Source of the DNA: Lachnospiraceae bacterium | GTDB taxonomy: Bacteria > Bacillota > Clostridia > Lachnospirales > Lachnospiraceae | Direction of reading: 5' to 3' | NCBI GenBank assembly: GCA_900764225.1 | Contig: CAAFNG010000350.1 | Coordinates: forward strand, 1-28,285 | DNA length: 28,285 nucleotides | Shown here: positions 15,490 through 24,253 of the stretch, one piece after another | Position numbering within the stretch: the first letter of the stretch is position 1 | Layout: every line of letters begins with the position of its first letter | Made by a program: the position numbers and the translations under genes | The notes under the pieces: model-generated | The model's database searches: none | Seen by the model: the letters and a program-made list of their open reading frames with translations, nothing else | Told to the model about the DNA's origin: nothing

Positions 15490-16797
15490 ATGAAGAAAAA
15501 AGCAATGGCATTAGTTATGGTTGCAGCAACAGCAATTTCATTGATGGCAGGATCCTTAAGCGTAAGCGCAGCAACAGATCCTGACACATCAGCAGAAAAA
15601 AAGATCAAGGTTCTTTCAATCTGGGCAGAGGACAGCGCAGATGGAAAAATCCTTACAGGAATGCTTGACAACTACACCAAAGATGTAAATCCGAATTTCA
15701 GCTATGAATATGAGTATGTATCAGCTTCAGACCTGAGCACAAAGATTTCCACACTGGTAGCATCCAACGATCTTCCTGATCTGTTTGCTTACTCAGCAGG
15801 TGTTCCGTTAAGAGAGCTGATCCAGGCAGGAAAAGTTGTAAATGTTTCCGAAGAGCTTAAAGCAATGGGCGATGAGGACAAAGTCATGGACAGTGCAAAG
15901 AGTATCATGACTTCTCTTTCTGACACAGATGATCTGTATGATCTTCCATTCGGAATGAATATCGAGGGATTCTGGTACAACAAATCTGTATTTGAGGATG
16001 CAGGCGTAGAAGTACCGACAACATGGGATGAGCTCCTTCAGGTATGTGACACATTAAAAGAAAAAGGAATTCAGCCGATCGCAACAGGCGGATCTGACAA
16101 ATGGCCTACAACACGTATCGTAAACGCTTACGCATATCGTACAATGGGCGCAGATGCAGTTAAGAAAGCATGCGAGGGCGAGACAAAATTCACAGATGAC
16201 GGATTTGTAGCAGCAGCTCAGATGGTAGCAGATATGGCAGACAAAGGATACTTTGGCGAAGGTGCTACAACAGTTGATAACACAACTGCTGAGGGAATGT
16301 TATTAAATGGTCAGTGTGCAATGCTCTATGACGGAAGCTGGTTCACATCTTCCATTACAGATGAGGAGACAAACCCGTCCGGAGAGGACAACATCGGATT
16401 CATGGGAGTTCCTGTAGTTGATGAATCTGTAAGCGAAGCTTCCGAGCTTCCTGCAAACTGTGGTAACATCCTTTGCCTGTCTCAGGACAAATATGACGGA
16501 GCAATGGCAGGATTCTTACAGTACTTCGTTGAGAACGTTGGTAACTACGCGATGGGCGACTATCAGTCAGTACGTGGTTATACATACGATGTAGATACAA
16601 AAGATATCAGCTCTGTTACCCAGACAGTAATTGATGCTATCGCTGATGCAAAGACTTCTACCGCATGGTGGGAAGCATACATGAATGATGAGACAAAAGC
16701 AACTGCACAGGATAATATTCAGTCTGTATTAAATGGAGATATGGATGGAGCCGCTTATATGGATTCCATTGAGGAAGCATATACAATCAGCAACTAA
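15490..16797 (+). CDS. CUT1 ABC transporter sugar-binding protein
   Basis: 435 residues, extracellular solute-binding protein family 1, binding a sugar or oligosaccharide for the two permeases that follow. An N-terminal signal peptide (1-27) ends in VSA before ATDP, a signal-peptidase-I-type site. Mature features include KIKVLSIWAED at the start, YDLPFGMNIEGFWYNKSVFEDAGVEVPTTW-type hinge regions (split here ~155-185) and GQCAMLYDGSW (~278). Start ATG 15490 has AGGAGGT six bases upstream; the earlier in-frame ATG at 15421 is rejected. Oddity: no lipobox cysteine, with LMAGS where LMAGC would make a lipoprotein. A terminator-like hairpin follows, consistent with binding protein made in excess of permeases. 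Confidence 0.93.
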   Translation: MKKKAMALVMVAATAISLMAGSLSVSAATDPDTSAEKKIKVLSIWAEDSADGKILTGMLDNYTKDVNPNFSYEYEYVSASDLSTKISTLVASNDLPDLFAYSAGVPLRELIQAGKVVNVSEELKAMGDEDKVMDSAKSIMTSLSDTDDLYDLPFGMNIEGFWYNKSVFEDAGVEVPTTWDELLQVCDTLKEKGIQPIATGGSDKWPTTRIVNAYAYRTMGADAVKKACEGETKFTDDGFVAAAQMVADMADKGYFGEGATTVDNTTAEGMLLNGQCAMLYDGSWFTSSITDEETNPSGEDNIGFMGVPVVDESVSEASELPANCGNILCLSQDKYDGAMAGFLQYFVENVGNYAMGDYQSVRGYTYDVDTKDISSVTQTVIDAIADAKTSTAWWEAYMNDETKATAQDNIQSVLNGDMDGAAYMDSIEEAYTISN

Positions 16798-16820
16798 GCT
16801 GTAAGATCAACGGACTAATT

Positions 16821-16874
16821 AAGAGTATTGGGAGTGGCAGGATAACAGTTATGTCATTTTCAATACTCTTTTTA
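16821..16874 (+). terminator. Partial terminator or stabilising hairpin between binding protein and permease
   Basis: AAGAGTATTG (16821-16830) pairs perfectly with CAATACTCTT (16861-16870) across a 30-base loop, followed by three more T residues (five T in all from 16869). A leaky terminator or 3'-stabilising hairpin fits here. Confidence 0.65.
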
Positions 16875-16895
16875 TGAGAAAGGCAAGGAAACAGG

Positions 16896-17777
16896 ATGAA
16901 ACATGTATTAGGAAATAAAAAGGCAATTGCGCTGTTTGTTGTTCCGGGGCTGATTCTTTATGTGGGACTGGTATTCGTACCTGTAATCTGGTCCTTTGTA
17001 TATTCTTTATATTCAGGAACACCGGGACTTAGCTGGAGCTTCAGCGGCCTTAAGAATTATTCAAAACTTCTGATCGACTCAAAATTCCACGAATCACTTA
17101 TGGTAACGATCCGGTATATTCTTACCACCATGCTTGGTATGGTAGTGCTGGGACTGGCACTTGCCATGATGTATCGCTTCTGGCTTGTTAAATTCAAGAA
17201 CCTGATCCGTACTATCACATTTTTCCCGGTAATCCTCCCGACAGTAGCCGTTGGACAGCTGTTTCGTAAAATCTATGAGATCCAGCCGAATTATGGTCTG
17301 TTAAACAGCATTCTGGATGCAGTTGGTCTTCATGATCAGGTACAGGCATGGATCGGACAGGCAAGTACAGCCTTGGGATGCCTGAGTGTTATGGATATCT
17401 GGGTATCTGTTGGTTTCTATGCGGTAATTTTTTACGGTGGTCTTATTGATATTCCTGATGATGTTATTGAAGCCGCAAAAGTTGATGGATGTAATTCCTG
17501 GCAGATGTTTAAAAATATTATCTTTCCGTTACTTCGTCCGATTACAATCACATGTCTTGTATTTGCATTTGCAGGTACTGTTAAAGTATTTGAATCTGCA
17601 ATTGCCCTTACCAACGGTGGTCCTGGAAATGCAACAACAACCTTATCCATGTATATGTATAATGTAGCATTTGAATATAGAAATTATGGATATGGAAGTG
17701 CGATTGCTATTGTTATTTTCCTGATCTGTATTATCGGAACAAGAATTATTCGTTTCTTTGATGTAAAGGAGGCATAA
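16896..17777 (+). CDS. CUT1 ABC transporter permease (MalF/UgpA-like)
   Basis: 293 residues, six predicted membrane segments beginning with IALFVVPGLILYVGLVFVP. The cytoplasmic EAA loop that docks the ATPase is clear: IEAAKVDGCNSWQMFKNI (~196), followed by FPLLRPI. ALTNGGPGNAT near residue 238 is typical of MalF-like permeases. It forms a heterodimer with the next gene product, only three bases downstream. No ATPase gene is present in the window, as is common for CUT1 systems in Firmicutes that share an MsmK-type ATPase encoded elsewhere. Confidence 0.95.
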   Translation: MKHVLGNKKAIALFVVPGLILYVGLVFVPVIWSFVYSLYSGTPGLSWSFSGLKNYSKLLIDSKFHESLMVTIRYILTTMLGMVVLGLALAMMYRFWLVKFKNLIRTITFFPVILPTVAVGQLFRKIYEIQPNYGLLNSILDAVGLHDQVQAWIGQASTALGCLSVMDIWVSVGFYAVIFYGGLIDIPDDVIEAAKVDGCNSWQMFKNIIFPLLRPITITCLVFAFAGTVKVFESAIALTNGGPGNATTTLSMYMYNVAFEYRNYGYGSAIAIVIFLICIIGTRIIRFFDVKEA

Positions 17778-17780
17778 AAA

Positions 17781-18620
17781 ATGGGAAAAAAGACAATCAC
17801 CCCGGTGGATGTTATCAAAAAAATCATTATTATAATGGTTGTAATTGTTGATGCGTATCCTATTTTCTGGTTGTTTACATGTGCGTTTAAAAAGTCATCT
17901 GAGTTTGTAACAAAGCCATCTTTTGCACTTCCGGACGGATTTTATCTTAAAAATTTTGTGGAAGCATGGACAAGAGGAAATATGGGGCTGTACTTTAAAA
18001 ACAGTTTGATCTATACAGCACTGGCACTTGTATTTATTGTGATTTTAAGTATGACAATCGGTTTTGCGGTAACTCAGATGGAATGGAAAATGAAAAACTT
18101 CTTTGCAGACTTTTTCCTTCTGGGACTTATGGTTCCGGTTGCAACTGCACTGCTTCCACTGTTTCAGATCTACAATAATACAGGACTTACAAATACAAGA
18201 CTTTGCCTGGTACTGACTTATATCGCATTTGGCCTTTCTCTTTCTATCTTCCTTGTAACAGGATATATGAGATCTCTTCCAAGGGAAATTCTTGAGGCAA
18301 GTGTTATTGACGGATGCGGAATTTATTCCATGATGTGGCATATTGTTTTCCCGCTGATGAAAAATGCCGCAGTTACTGTTCTGGTTCTGCAGTTTTTCTA
18401 TAAATGGAATGACCTGCTGTTTTCCATGACATTTATCAGTGACAGCAAACTGAAAACAATACAGACCGGACTTCTCTATTTTGAGAATGAGTTCGGAACA
18501 AAAGACTGGGGTGCGATCTTTGCGTCTATCGCGATCAGCGTATTCCCGATGCTTATCATCTATATGATTCTTAACAAGACAGTAATCGAAGGTATGACAA
18601 GTGGAGCTGTAAAAGGCTGA
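17781..18620 (+). CDS. CUT1 ABC transporter permease (MalG/UgpE-like)
   Basis: 279 residues, six membrane segments starting around IIIIMVVIVDAYPIFWLFTC. The EAA motif reads LEASVIDGCGIYSMMWHIVFPL (split at ~172-190), the docking site for the shared ATPase. The C-terminus TSGAVKG matches the usual MalG ending (GAVKG). AGGAGG for this gene lies within the last codons of the preceding permease (17767-17772), so translation is coupled. The GH127 gene follows after 16 bases with its own AGGAGG. Confidence 0.95.
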   Translation: MGKKTITPVDVIKKIIIIMVVIVDAYPIFWLFTCAFKKSSEFVTKPSFALPDGFYLKNFVEAWTRGNMGLYFKNSLIYTALALVFIVILSMTIGFAVTQMEWKMKNFFADFFLLGLMVPVATALLPLFQIYNNTGLTNTRLCLVLTYIAFGLSLSIFLVTGYMRSLPREILEASVIDGCGIYSMMWHIVFPLMKNAAVTVLVLQFFYKWNDLLFSMTFISDSKLKTIQTGLLYFENEFGTKDWGAIFASIAISVFPMLIIYMILNKTVIEGMTSGAVKG

Positions 18621-18636
18621 TTTTAGGAGGAAAAAC

Positions 18637-20592
18637 ATGCTTGCGGATACAAGAAAATCGAAATATGCAAAAGTAAGCGGAGCAGAATATGACCAGATCA
18701 AATGGACCGGCGGTTTCTGGAAAAATGTTGTGGAGAGCTGTGCAGAGAGTACAGTTCCCCACCTCCAGAAAATGTTCGAGGCACTGGATGCGGGACATGT
18801 AGTTGAAAATTTCCGTATCTGTGCAGGAGAAAAAAGCGGCGAGTTTGGCGGCAGTGATTTTGGTGACGGAGATTTTTACAAATGGATGGAGGCCCAGCTT
18901 TATTCCGCAGAACAGCTTCAGGACCAGAGCCGTCTGGACAAGCTGGACGAATATATCGACCTGATCGGACGCGCCCAGGAAGAGGATGGATATATTTCCA
19001 CAAAACAGATTATTGGCATGCGTAATGGTACCCGTAAGGGACGTCTGGGAGATATTAACGAATTTGAAGTTTACAATATGGGACATCTGTTTACTTCTGC
19101 GTGTCTTTATAAAAGAATCACAGGAAAAGAAAACTTCCTGAATATTGCAAGAAAAGCAGCAGATTTTCTGGAAAATATGTATGCGGAAGCAGAGAAAAAA
19201 GGGGAAGTACAGACTGCTGTGTGCCCGTCACATTACATGGGACTTATTGAAATGTACCGTACCACCGGAGAAAAAAAATACCTGGATCTGGCACACAAGG
19301 CGATTGTACTGCGTGATTCCGTGAAGGAAGGCATGGACGATAATCAGGACAGACTGCCCTTAAAAGAACACGAGAAGATTATAGGACATGCAGTGAGAGC
19401 AACATATCTTTATGCAGGTGTGGCAGATCTTTATGCAGAAGAAGGGGACAAAGAATATTTAGATGTTCTTCACAAGGTCTGGAAAAATATGGTTAATACC
19501 AAAATTTATCTTACAGGCGGTGTGGGGGCGTTATATAACGGAGCCTCTCCTTACGGTGATTTCTGGAACCATCAGCTGATCCATCAGGCATTCGGATATG
19601 AGTATCAGCTTCCGAATGTGACTGCATATAATGAAACCTGTGCATCAATCGGTCTTGTGATGTGGGCATACAGAATGTTTCTTATTGAACCGAAAGCAGA
19701 GTACTTTGATGTGATTGAGCGGGCTCTTCTGAATGTAAATCTGGCAGCTGTAAGTCTGGATGGAAAGAAATTTTTCTATGAAAATATGCTGCGCAGAGCA
19801 AAGAAGCTGGAATATAAACTGATCTGGCCGCTTACACGTACAGAATATCTTATCAGTTACTGCTGTCCTCCGAATCTTGCACGTATGGTAACGCAGTCCG
19901 GAGAGTATGCGTATACCGTATCTGATGACAGTATTTATACCGGTATATACGGAGAATGTGAAGCAGCACTTACCCTTAAGAACGGAGCGGCATTTACTCT
20001 GAAGCAAAAAACAGAGTATCCGTATGATGGAAAAATCACATTCGAATTCAAAAATGTCACCTGCGATAAACCAGTTATATTAAATCTGAGAATTCCAAAA
20101 TGGGCAGAAGCAGGAAGTATAAAAACCGCTCAGGGGGAAAAAATGCTTGATAAAACCATGAGGGAGAGCTATCAGTCGGTTCACATTGAAAAGCTTGCAG
20201 GAGCTAAAATTGAGCTTGAATTGAAAATGCCGGTCAGATTTACCATGGCGCATCCTATGGTTGAAGAAGACAGCCAGCTTATTGCAGTAGAAAAAGGTCC
20301 TCTGGTATATTGTATGGAAAGCCCCGATGCGAATACAGATACGCTGGATGATATCTGCATCAATATTCACAGCACATTCAAAGAAAGTAAAATGCAGATT
20401 AAAAACAGAGAAATCGGAATTCTGGAAACGGAGGCATATCGGATTATTCATGAAGAATATAATCCGAAAGAATTGTATCAGTCTTTTACAGGAGAGAAAA
20501 AACAGAGTATACAGGTGCGGCTGATTCCGTATTTTGCATGGGATAACCGTGAATATGGAGAAATGCGTATCTGGATGCCATGGAGAGAATAA
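18637..20592 (+). CDS. Glycoside hydrolase family 127 (beta-L-arabinofuranosidase-like)
   Basis: 651 residues, close to HypBA1 of Bifidobacterium (658). GH127 enzymes use a zinc-bound cysteine as nucleophile. The ligand set is present with matching spacing: Glu333 and Cys335 in YNETCASIG, and Cys409-Cys410 in SYCCPPNLARM, with Cys409 the expected nucleophile. The (alpha/alpha)6 catalytic barrel spans ~15-425, followed by beta-sandwich domains. There is no signal peptide, so it works in the cytoplasm on imported oligosaccharide. Known GH127 activities include beta-L-arabinofuranosidase and the hydrolase releasing 3-C-carboxy-5-deoxy-L-xylose (aceric acid) in rhamnogalacturonan II breakdown. 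Which applies cannot be decided by eye. Last gene of the cluster; no terminator is seen before the ileS promoter. Confidence 0.93.
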   Translation: MLADTRKSKYAKVSGAEYDQIKWTGGFWKNVVESCAESTVPHLQKMFEALDAGHVVENFRICAGEKSGEFGGSDFGDGDFYKWMEAQLYSAEQLQDQSRLDKLDEYIDLIGRAQEEDGYISTKQIIGMRNGTRKGRLGDINEFEVYNMGHLFTSACLYKRITGKENFLNIARKAADFLENMYAEAEKKGEVQTAVCPSHYMGLIEMYRTTGEKKYLDLAHKAIVLRDSVKEGMDDNQDRLPLKEHEKIIGHAVRATYLYAGVADLYAEEGDKEYLDVLHKVWKNMVNTKIYLTGGVGALYNGASPYGDFWNHQLIHQAFGYEYQLPNVTAYNETCASIGLVMWAYRMFLIEPKAEYFDVIERALLNVNLAAVSLDGKKFFYENMLRRAKKLEYKLIWPLTRTEYLISYCCPPNLARMVTQSGEYAYTVSDDSIYTGIYGECEAALTLKNGAAFTLKQKTEYPYDGKITFEFKNVTCDKPVILNLRIPKWAEAGSIKTAQGEKMLDKTMRESYQSVHIEKLAGAKIELELKMPVRFTMAHPMVEEDSQLIAVEKGPLVYCMESPDANTDTLDDICINIHSTFKESKMQIKNREIGILETEAYRIIHEEYNPKELYQSFTGEKKQSIQVRLIPYFAWDNREYGEMRIWMPWRE

Positions 20593-20609
20593 AAAATCCC
20601 TGAAAAGAC

Positions 20610-20639
20610 TTGACATATGGATTTTCCCCAACCTATAAT
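20610..20639 (+). promoter_or_regulatory. Consensus promoter of the T-box/ileS operon
   Basis: TTGACA (20610-20615), an 18-base spacer and TATAAT (20634-20639): both hexamers are perfect. Confidence 0.92.
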
Positions 20640-20645
20640 ATACAC

Positions 20646-20982
20646 CGTATATAGAAAAAGCAATGACGGAGACAGTATGTTATACGGAAAGCCTTACAGC
20701 AGATGCTTTCAGCGAACGGGGATGGTGCAAGCCCGTGGTGAATAAGTATGGCAGAATATCACTCCCGAGCTTCAGTTCTGAAGAGATTAAGTAAGAGCTG
20801 ACGGATTTCCTCCGTTACAGGGAACATATATCGGCAGATACAAAGATGTCCGCCATGCAGAGACATGGATAATGGCGTCCCCACAGGATAGAGTTGAGGG
20901 AGGCCGGACAACAGGCCCGTATAATGTAACAGGTGGTACAGCGAATCAGACTTCGTCCTTTTACAGGATGGGGTCTTTTTTT
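20646..20982 (+). ncRNA. Isoleucine T-box leader
   Basis: The leader senses uncharged tRNA-Ile and permits transcription of ileS when charging falls. Visible parts: Stem I apical region with GGTGCAAGCC (20723-20733); specifier loop with GAAT followed by ATC (20758-20760, isoleucine codon) and A; the T-box bulge sequence AGGTGGTACAGCG (20931-20943), which pairs with the tRNA acceptor end; and a terminator stem GACTTCGTCC/GGATGGGGTC (20949-20975, with G-U pairs) plus seven T (20976-20982). The 5' end is estimated from the promoter. Confidence 0.93.
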
Positions 20983-21088
20983 ATAAGTGCCCGAAACACT
21001 GGCACGATCAAGTATCTGTGAGAAAAGAATCAGTTACTGTCCGGTTTATGGGACAGTAATCAGTAATCAGACACAGGAGGGAAAAGTT

Positions 21089-24000
21089 GTGTATCGTAAA
21101 GTTGACACGAATCTGAATTTTGTTGACCGCGAAAAAGAAGTCGAGAAATTCTGGAAAGACAACAAGATTTTTGAAAAAAGTATGGACAGCCGTAAAGAGG
21201 GCGAGACATACACATTTTATGACGGACCGCCTACCGCTAACGGTAAGCCGCACATCGGACATGTTCTGACACGAGTTATCAAGGATATGATCCCGAGATA
21301 CCGTACAATGAAGGGCTACATGGTTCCGAGAAAAGCAGGATGGGATACTCACGGACTTCCGGTTGAGCTTGAGGTTGAGAAGAAGCTTGGTCTTGACGGA
21401 AAAGAGCAGATCGAGGAGTACGGAATCGAGCCGTTCATCCAGCAGTGTAAAGAGAGCGTATGGAAATACAAAGGAATGTGGGAGGACTTCTCCTCTACTG
21501 TTGGTTTCTGGGCCGACATGGAGCATCCTTATGTAACATACGACAACAATTTCATCGAGTCCGAGTGGTGGGCACTGAAAGAAATCTGGAACAAAGGTCT
21601 TCTTTACAAAGGCTTCAAGATCGTTCCTTACTGCCCGCGTTGTGGAACTCCGCTTTCCGCACAGGAGGTTTCCCAGGGCTACAAGACTGTTAAAGAGCGC
21701 TCTGCGATCGTGCGTTTCAAGGTTGTTGGTGAGGACGCATACTTCCTGGCATGGACAACAACACCGTGGACACTTCCGTCCAACGTTGCACTTTGTGTAA
21801 ACCCGGATGAGATCTACTGTAAGGTAAAAGCAGCAGACGGCTATACTTATTATATGGCAGAAGCACTTCTGGACAAGGTTCTCGGCAAGCTTGCAAAGGA
21901 TGATGAGCCTGCATATGAGATCCTTGAGAAATATAAAGGAACAGATCTTGAGCGTAAGGAATATGAGCCGCTTTTTGCATGCACAGGAGAGGCAGCAGCA
22001 AAACAGCGTAAAAAAGCCCATTTCGTAACCTGTGACAACTACGTTACCATGAGCGATGGTACCGGTATCGTTCATATCGCACCTGCATTTGGTGAGGATG
22101 ACAGCCGTGTCGGACGTGAGTATGACCTTCCGTTCGTACAGTTCGTAGACGGACAGGGTAACATGACAAAAGAAACACCATACGCAGGTGTATTCGTAAA
22201 GAAAGCGGACCCGATGGTTCTCACAGACCTTGACAAAGAGGGCAAGCTTTTTGATGCGCCGAAATTCGAGCATGATTATCCGCACTGTTGGAGATGTGAC
22301 ACACCGCTTATCTACTATGCACGTGAGTCCTGGTTTATCAAGATGACAGCAGTAAAGGATGATCTGATCCGCAATAATAATACAATTAACTGGATTCCGG
22401 AGAGCATCGGTAAGGGACGTTTCGGTGACTGGCTTGAGAACGTTCAGGACTGGGGTATTTCCAGAAACCGTTACTGGGGAACACCACTGAATATCTGGCA
22501 GTGTGAGTGCGGACATATGGAATCCGTAGGAAGCCGCCAGGATCTCTATGAGAAGAGTGGTGACGAGCGTGCGAAGACTATCGAGCTTCACCGCCCATAC
22601 ATTGATGACATCACCATGAAGTGCCCGGACTGCGGAAAGACCATGCACCGTGTACCGGAGGTAATTGACTGCTGGTTCGATTCAGGAGCAATGCCTTTTG
22701 CACAGCATCATTATCCATTTGAGAATAAAGACCTGTTTGAGCAGCAGTTCCCGGCAGACTTTATTTCAGAGGCTGTTGACCAGACAAGAGGATGGTTCTA
22801 CTCCCTTCTTGCTGAGTCCACACTGCTTTTCAACAAGGCTCCGTATAAGAATGTAATCGTTCTGGGACATGTGCAGGATGAGAACGGACAGAAGATGAGT
22901 AAGTCCAAGGGAAATGCCGTAGATCCGTTTGACGCACTGAACAAATACGGCGCAGATGCTATCCGCTGGTATTTCTACATCAACAGTGCTCCATGGCTTC
23001 CGAACCGTTTCCACGGCAAGGCAGTTGTAGAAGGACAGAGAAAATTCATGAGCACTCTGTGGAACACCTACGCATTCTTCGTACTGTATGCAAACATTGA
23101 CAATTTTGACGCAACTAAATATACTTTAGATTACGATAAGCTTCCGGTTATGGATAAATGGCTGCTCAGCAAACTGAATACCATGGTGAAGACTGTCGAT
23201 GAGGATCTTGGTTCCTATAAAATTCCGGAGGCTGCAAGAGCACTTCAGGAATTTGTTGACGATATGAGTAACTGGTATGTAAGAAGAAGCCGTGAGCGTT
23301 TCTGGGCAAAGGGCATGGAGCAGGATAAGATCAATGCTTACATGACACTTTACACAGCACTGGTAACTGTTGCCAAGGCTGCAGCTCCGATGATTCCGTT
23401 TATGACTGAGGATATCTACCAGAACCTTGTAAGAAGCATTGATGCAGACGCTCCGGAGAGTATCCATCTCTGTGATTACCCGGAGGTAAACGAGGCATGG
23501 ATCGACAAGGATCTTGAGGCGAACATGGAAGAGCTTCTTGAGATCGTTGTTCTCGGACGTGCATGCAGAAATACTGCAAACATCAAGAACCGTCAGCCGA
23601 TCGGAACCATGTATGTAAAAGCTGAGAAAGCTATGGATAAATTCTACACAGATATCATCGCAGATGAGCTCAATGTAAAAGAAGTGAAATTCGCAGATGA
23701 TGTAGAGTCTTTCATTTCCTACAGCTTCAAGCCACAGCTTCGTACAGTAGGACCGAAATACGGCAAGCTTCTGAATGGCATCCGTACCGCACTCTCCGAG
23801 ATCGACGGAACCGCTGCAATGAAAGAGCTGAGAGACAATGGTGTTCTCGTTCTTGACATTGACGGAAACAAGGTCGAGCTTGCAGAGGAAGACTTATTGA
23901 TCGAAACAGCCCAGAGCGAGGGCTATGTTACAGAGACAGACGGTGAGACATCCGTTGTCCTTGATACAAACCTGACACCTGAACTGATCCAGGAGGGCTT

Positions 24001-24253
24001 TGTCCGCGAGATCATCAGCAAGGTTCAGACCATGCGTAAAGAGGCTGGTTTCGAAGTCATGGACAAGATTATTGTCTATGCAAAAGATAACGACAAGATC
24101 ATGGATATCATGAAAGCAAACCAGGATGAGATCAAACGTGAAGTACTGGCAGAAAACATTGTTCTGGGAGAAGCAGAGGGTTACACCAAAGAATGGAACA
24201 TCAACAAAGAGGCTGTAACACTGGGAGTATCCAAAGTACAGGAGGAAAACTAA
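21089..24253 (+). CDS. ileS: Isoleucyl-tRNA synthetase (IleS2-like)
   Basis: 1054 residues, cytoplasmic, charging tRNA-Ile. Class I motifs are intact: HIGH at 55-58 and KMSKS at 602-606. The editing (CP1) domain lies between them, with GWDTHGLPVE ahead of it and an anticodon-binding helical domain after ~690. A Cys-rich segment (CPDCGKTMHRVPEVIDCWFDSG region, split ~512-533) follows the CECG motif. The GWDTHGLPVE form and the overall layout resemble the eukaryote-like IleS2 group rather than the E. coli-like IleS1; IleS2 enzymes are generally less sensitive to mupirocin. I choose GTG 21089 because AGGAGGG ends seven bases upstream and family N-termini begin here; the in-frame ATG at 20987 is just past the leader terminator and adds an unsupported 34 residues. 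The stop overlaps the next ATG by one base. Confidence 0.95.
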   Translation: MYRKVDTNLNFVDREKEVEKFWKDNKIFEKSMDSRKEGETYTFYDGPPTANGKPHIGHVLTRVIKDMIPRYRTMKGYMVPRKAGWDTHGLPVELEVEKKLGLDGKEQIEEYGIEPFIQQCKESVWKYKGMWEDFSSTVGFWADMEHPYVTYDNNFIESEWWALKEIWNKGLLYKGFKIVPYCPRCGTPLSAQEVSQGYKTVKERSAIVRFKVVGEDAYFLAWTTTPWTLPSNVALCVNPDEIYCKVKAADGYTYYMAEALLDKVLGKLAKDDEPAYEILEKYKGTDLERKEYEPLFACTGEAAAKQRKKAHFVTCDNYVTMSDGTGIVHIAPAFGEDDSRVGREYDLPFVQFVDGQGNMTKETPYAGVFVKKADPMVLTDLDKEGKLFDAPKFEHDYPHCWRCDTPLIYYARESWFIKMTAVKDDLIRNNNTINWIPESIGKGRFGDWLENVQDWGISRNRYWGTPLNIWQCECGHMESVGSRQDLYEKSGDERAKTIELHRPYIDDITMKCPDCGKTMHRVPEVIDCWFDSGAMPFAQHHYPFENKDLFEQQFPADFISEAVDQTRGWFYSLLAESTLLFNKAPYKNVIVLGHVQDENGQKMSKSKGNAVDPFDALNKYGADAIRWYFYINSAPWLPNRFHGKAVVEGQRKFMSTLWNTYAFFVLYANIDNFDATKYTLDYDKLPVMDKWLLSKLNTMVKTVDEDLGSYKIPEAARALQEFVDDMSNWYVRRSRERFWAKGMEQDKINAYMTLYTALVTVAKAAAPMIPFMTEDIYQNLVRSIDADAPESIHLCDYPEVNEAWIDKDLEANMEELLEIVVLGRACRNTANIKNRQPIGTMYVKAEKAMDKFYTDIIADELNVKEVKFADDVESFISYSFKPQLRTVGPKYGKLLNGIRTALSEIDGTAAMKELRDNGVLVLDIDGNKVELAEEDLLIETAQSEGYVTETDGETSVVLDTNLTPELIQEGFVREIISKVQTMRKEAGFEVMDKIIVYAKDNDKIMDIMKANQDEIKREVLAENIVLGEAEGYTKEWNINKEAVTLGVSKVQEEN

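Noticed and set aside
20987..21088. N-terminal extension of IleS starting at ATG 20987
   Set aside because: It begins right after the T-box terminator, lacks family similarity and a ribosome site; GTG 21089 has AGGAGGG at ideal distance.
21008..22648. 546-codon minus-strand open frame opposite ileS
   Set aside because: A shadow of the ileS codon bias: Cys/Leu/Val-rich with no recognisable domain, while the + strand encodes an intact synthetase.
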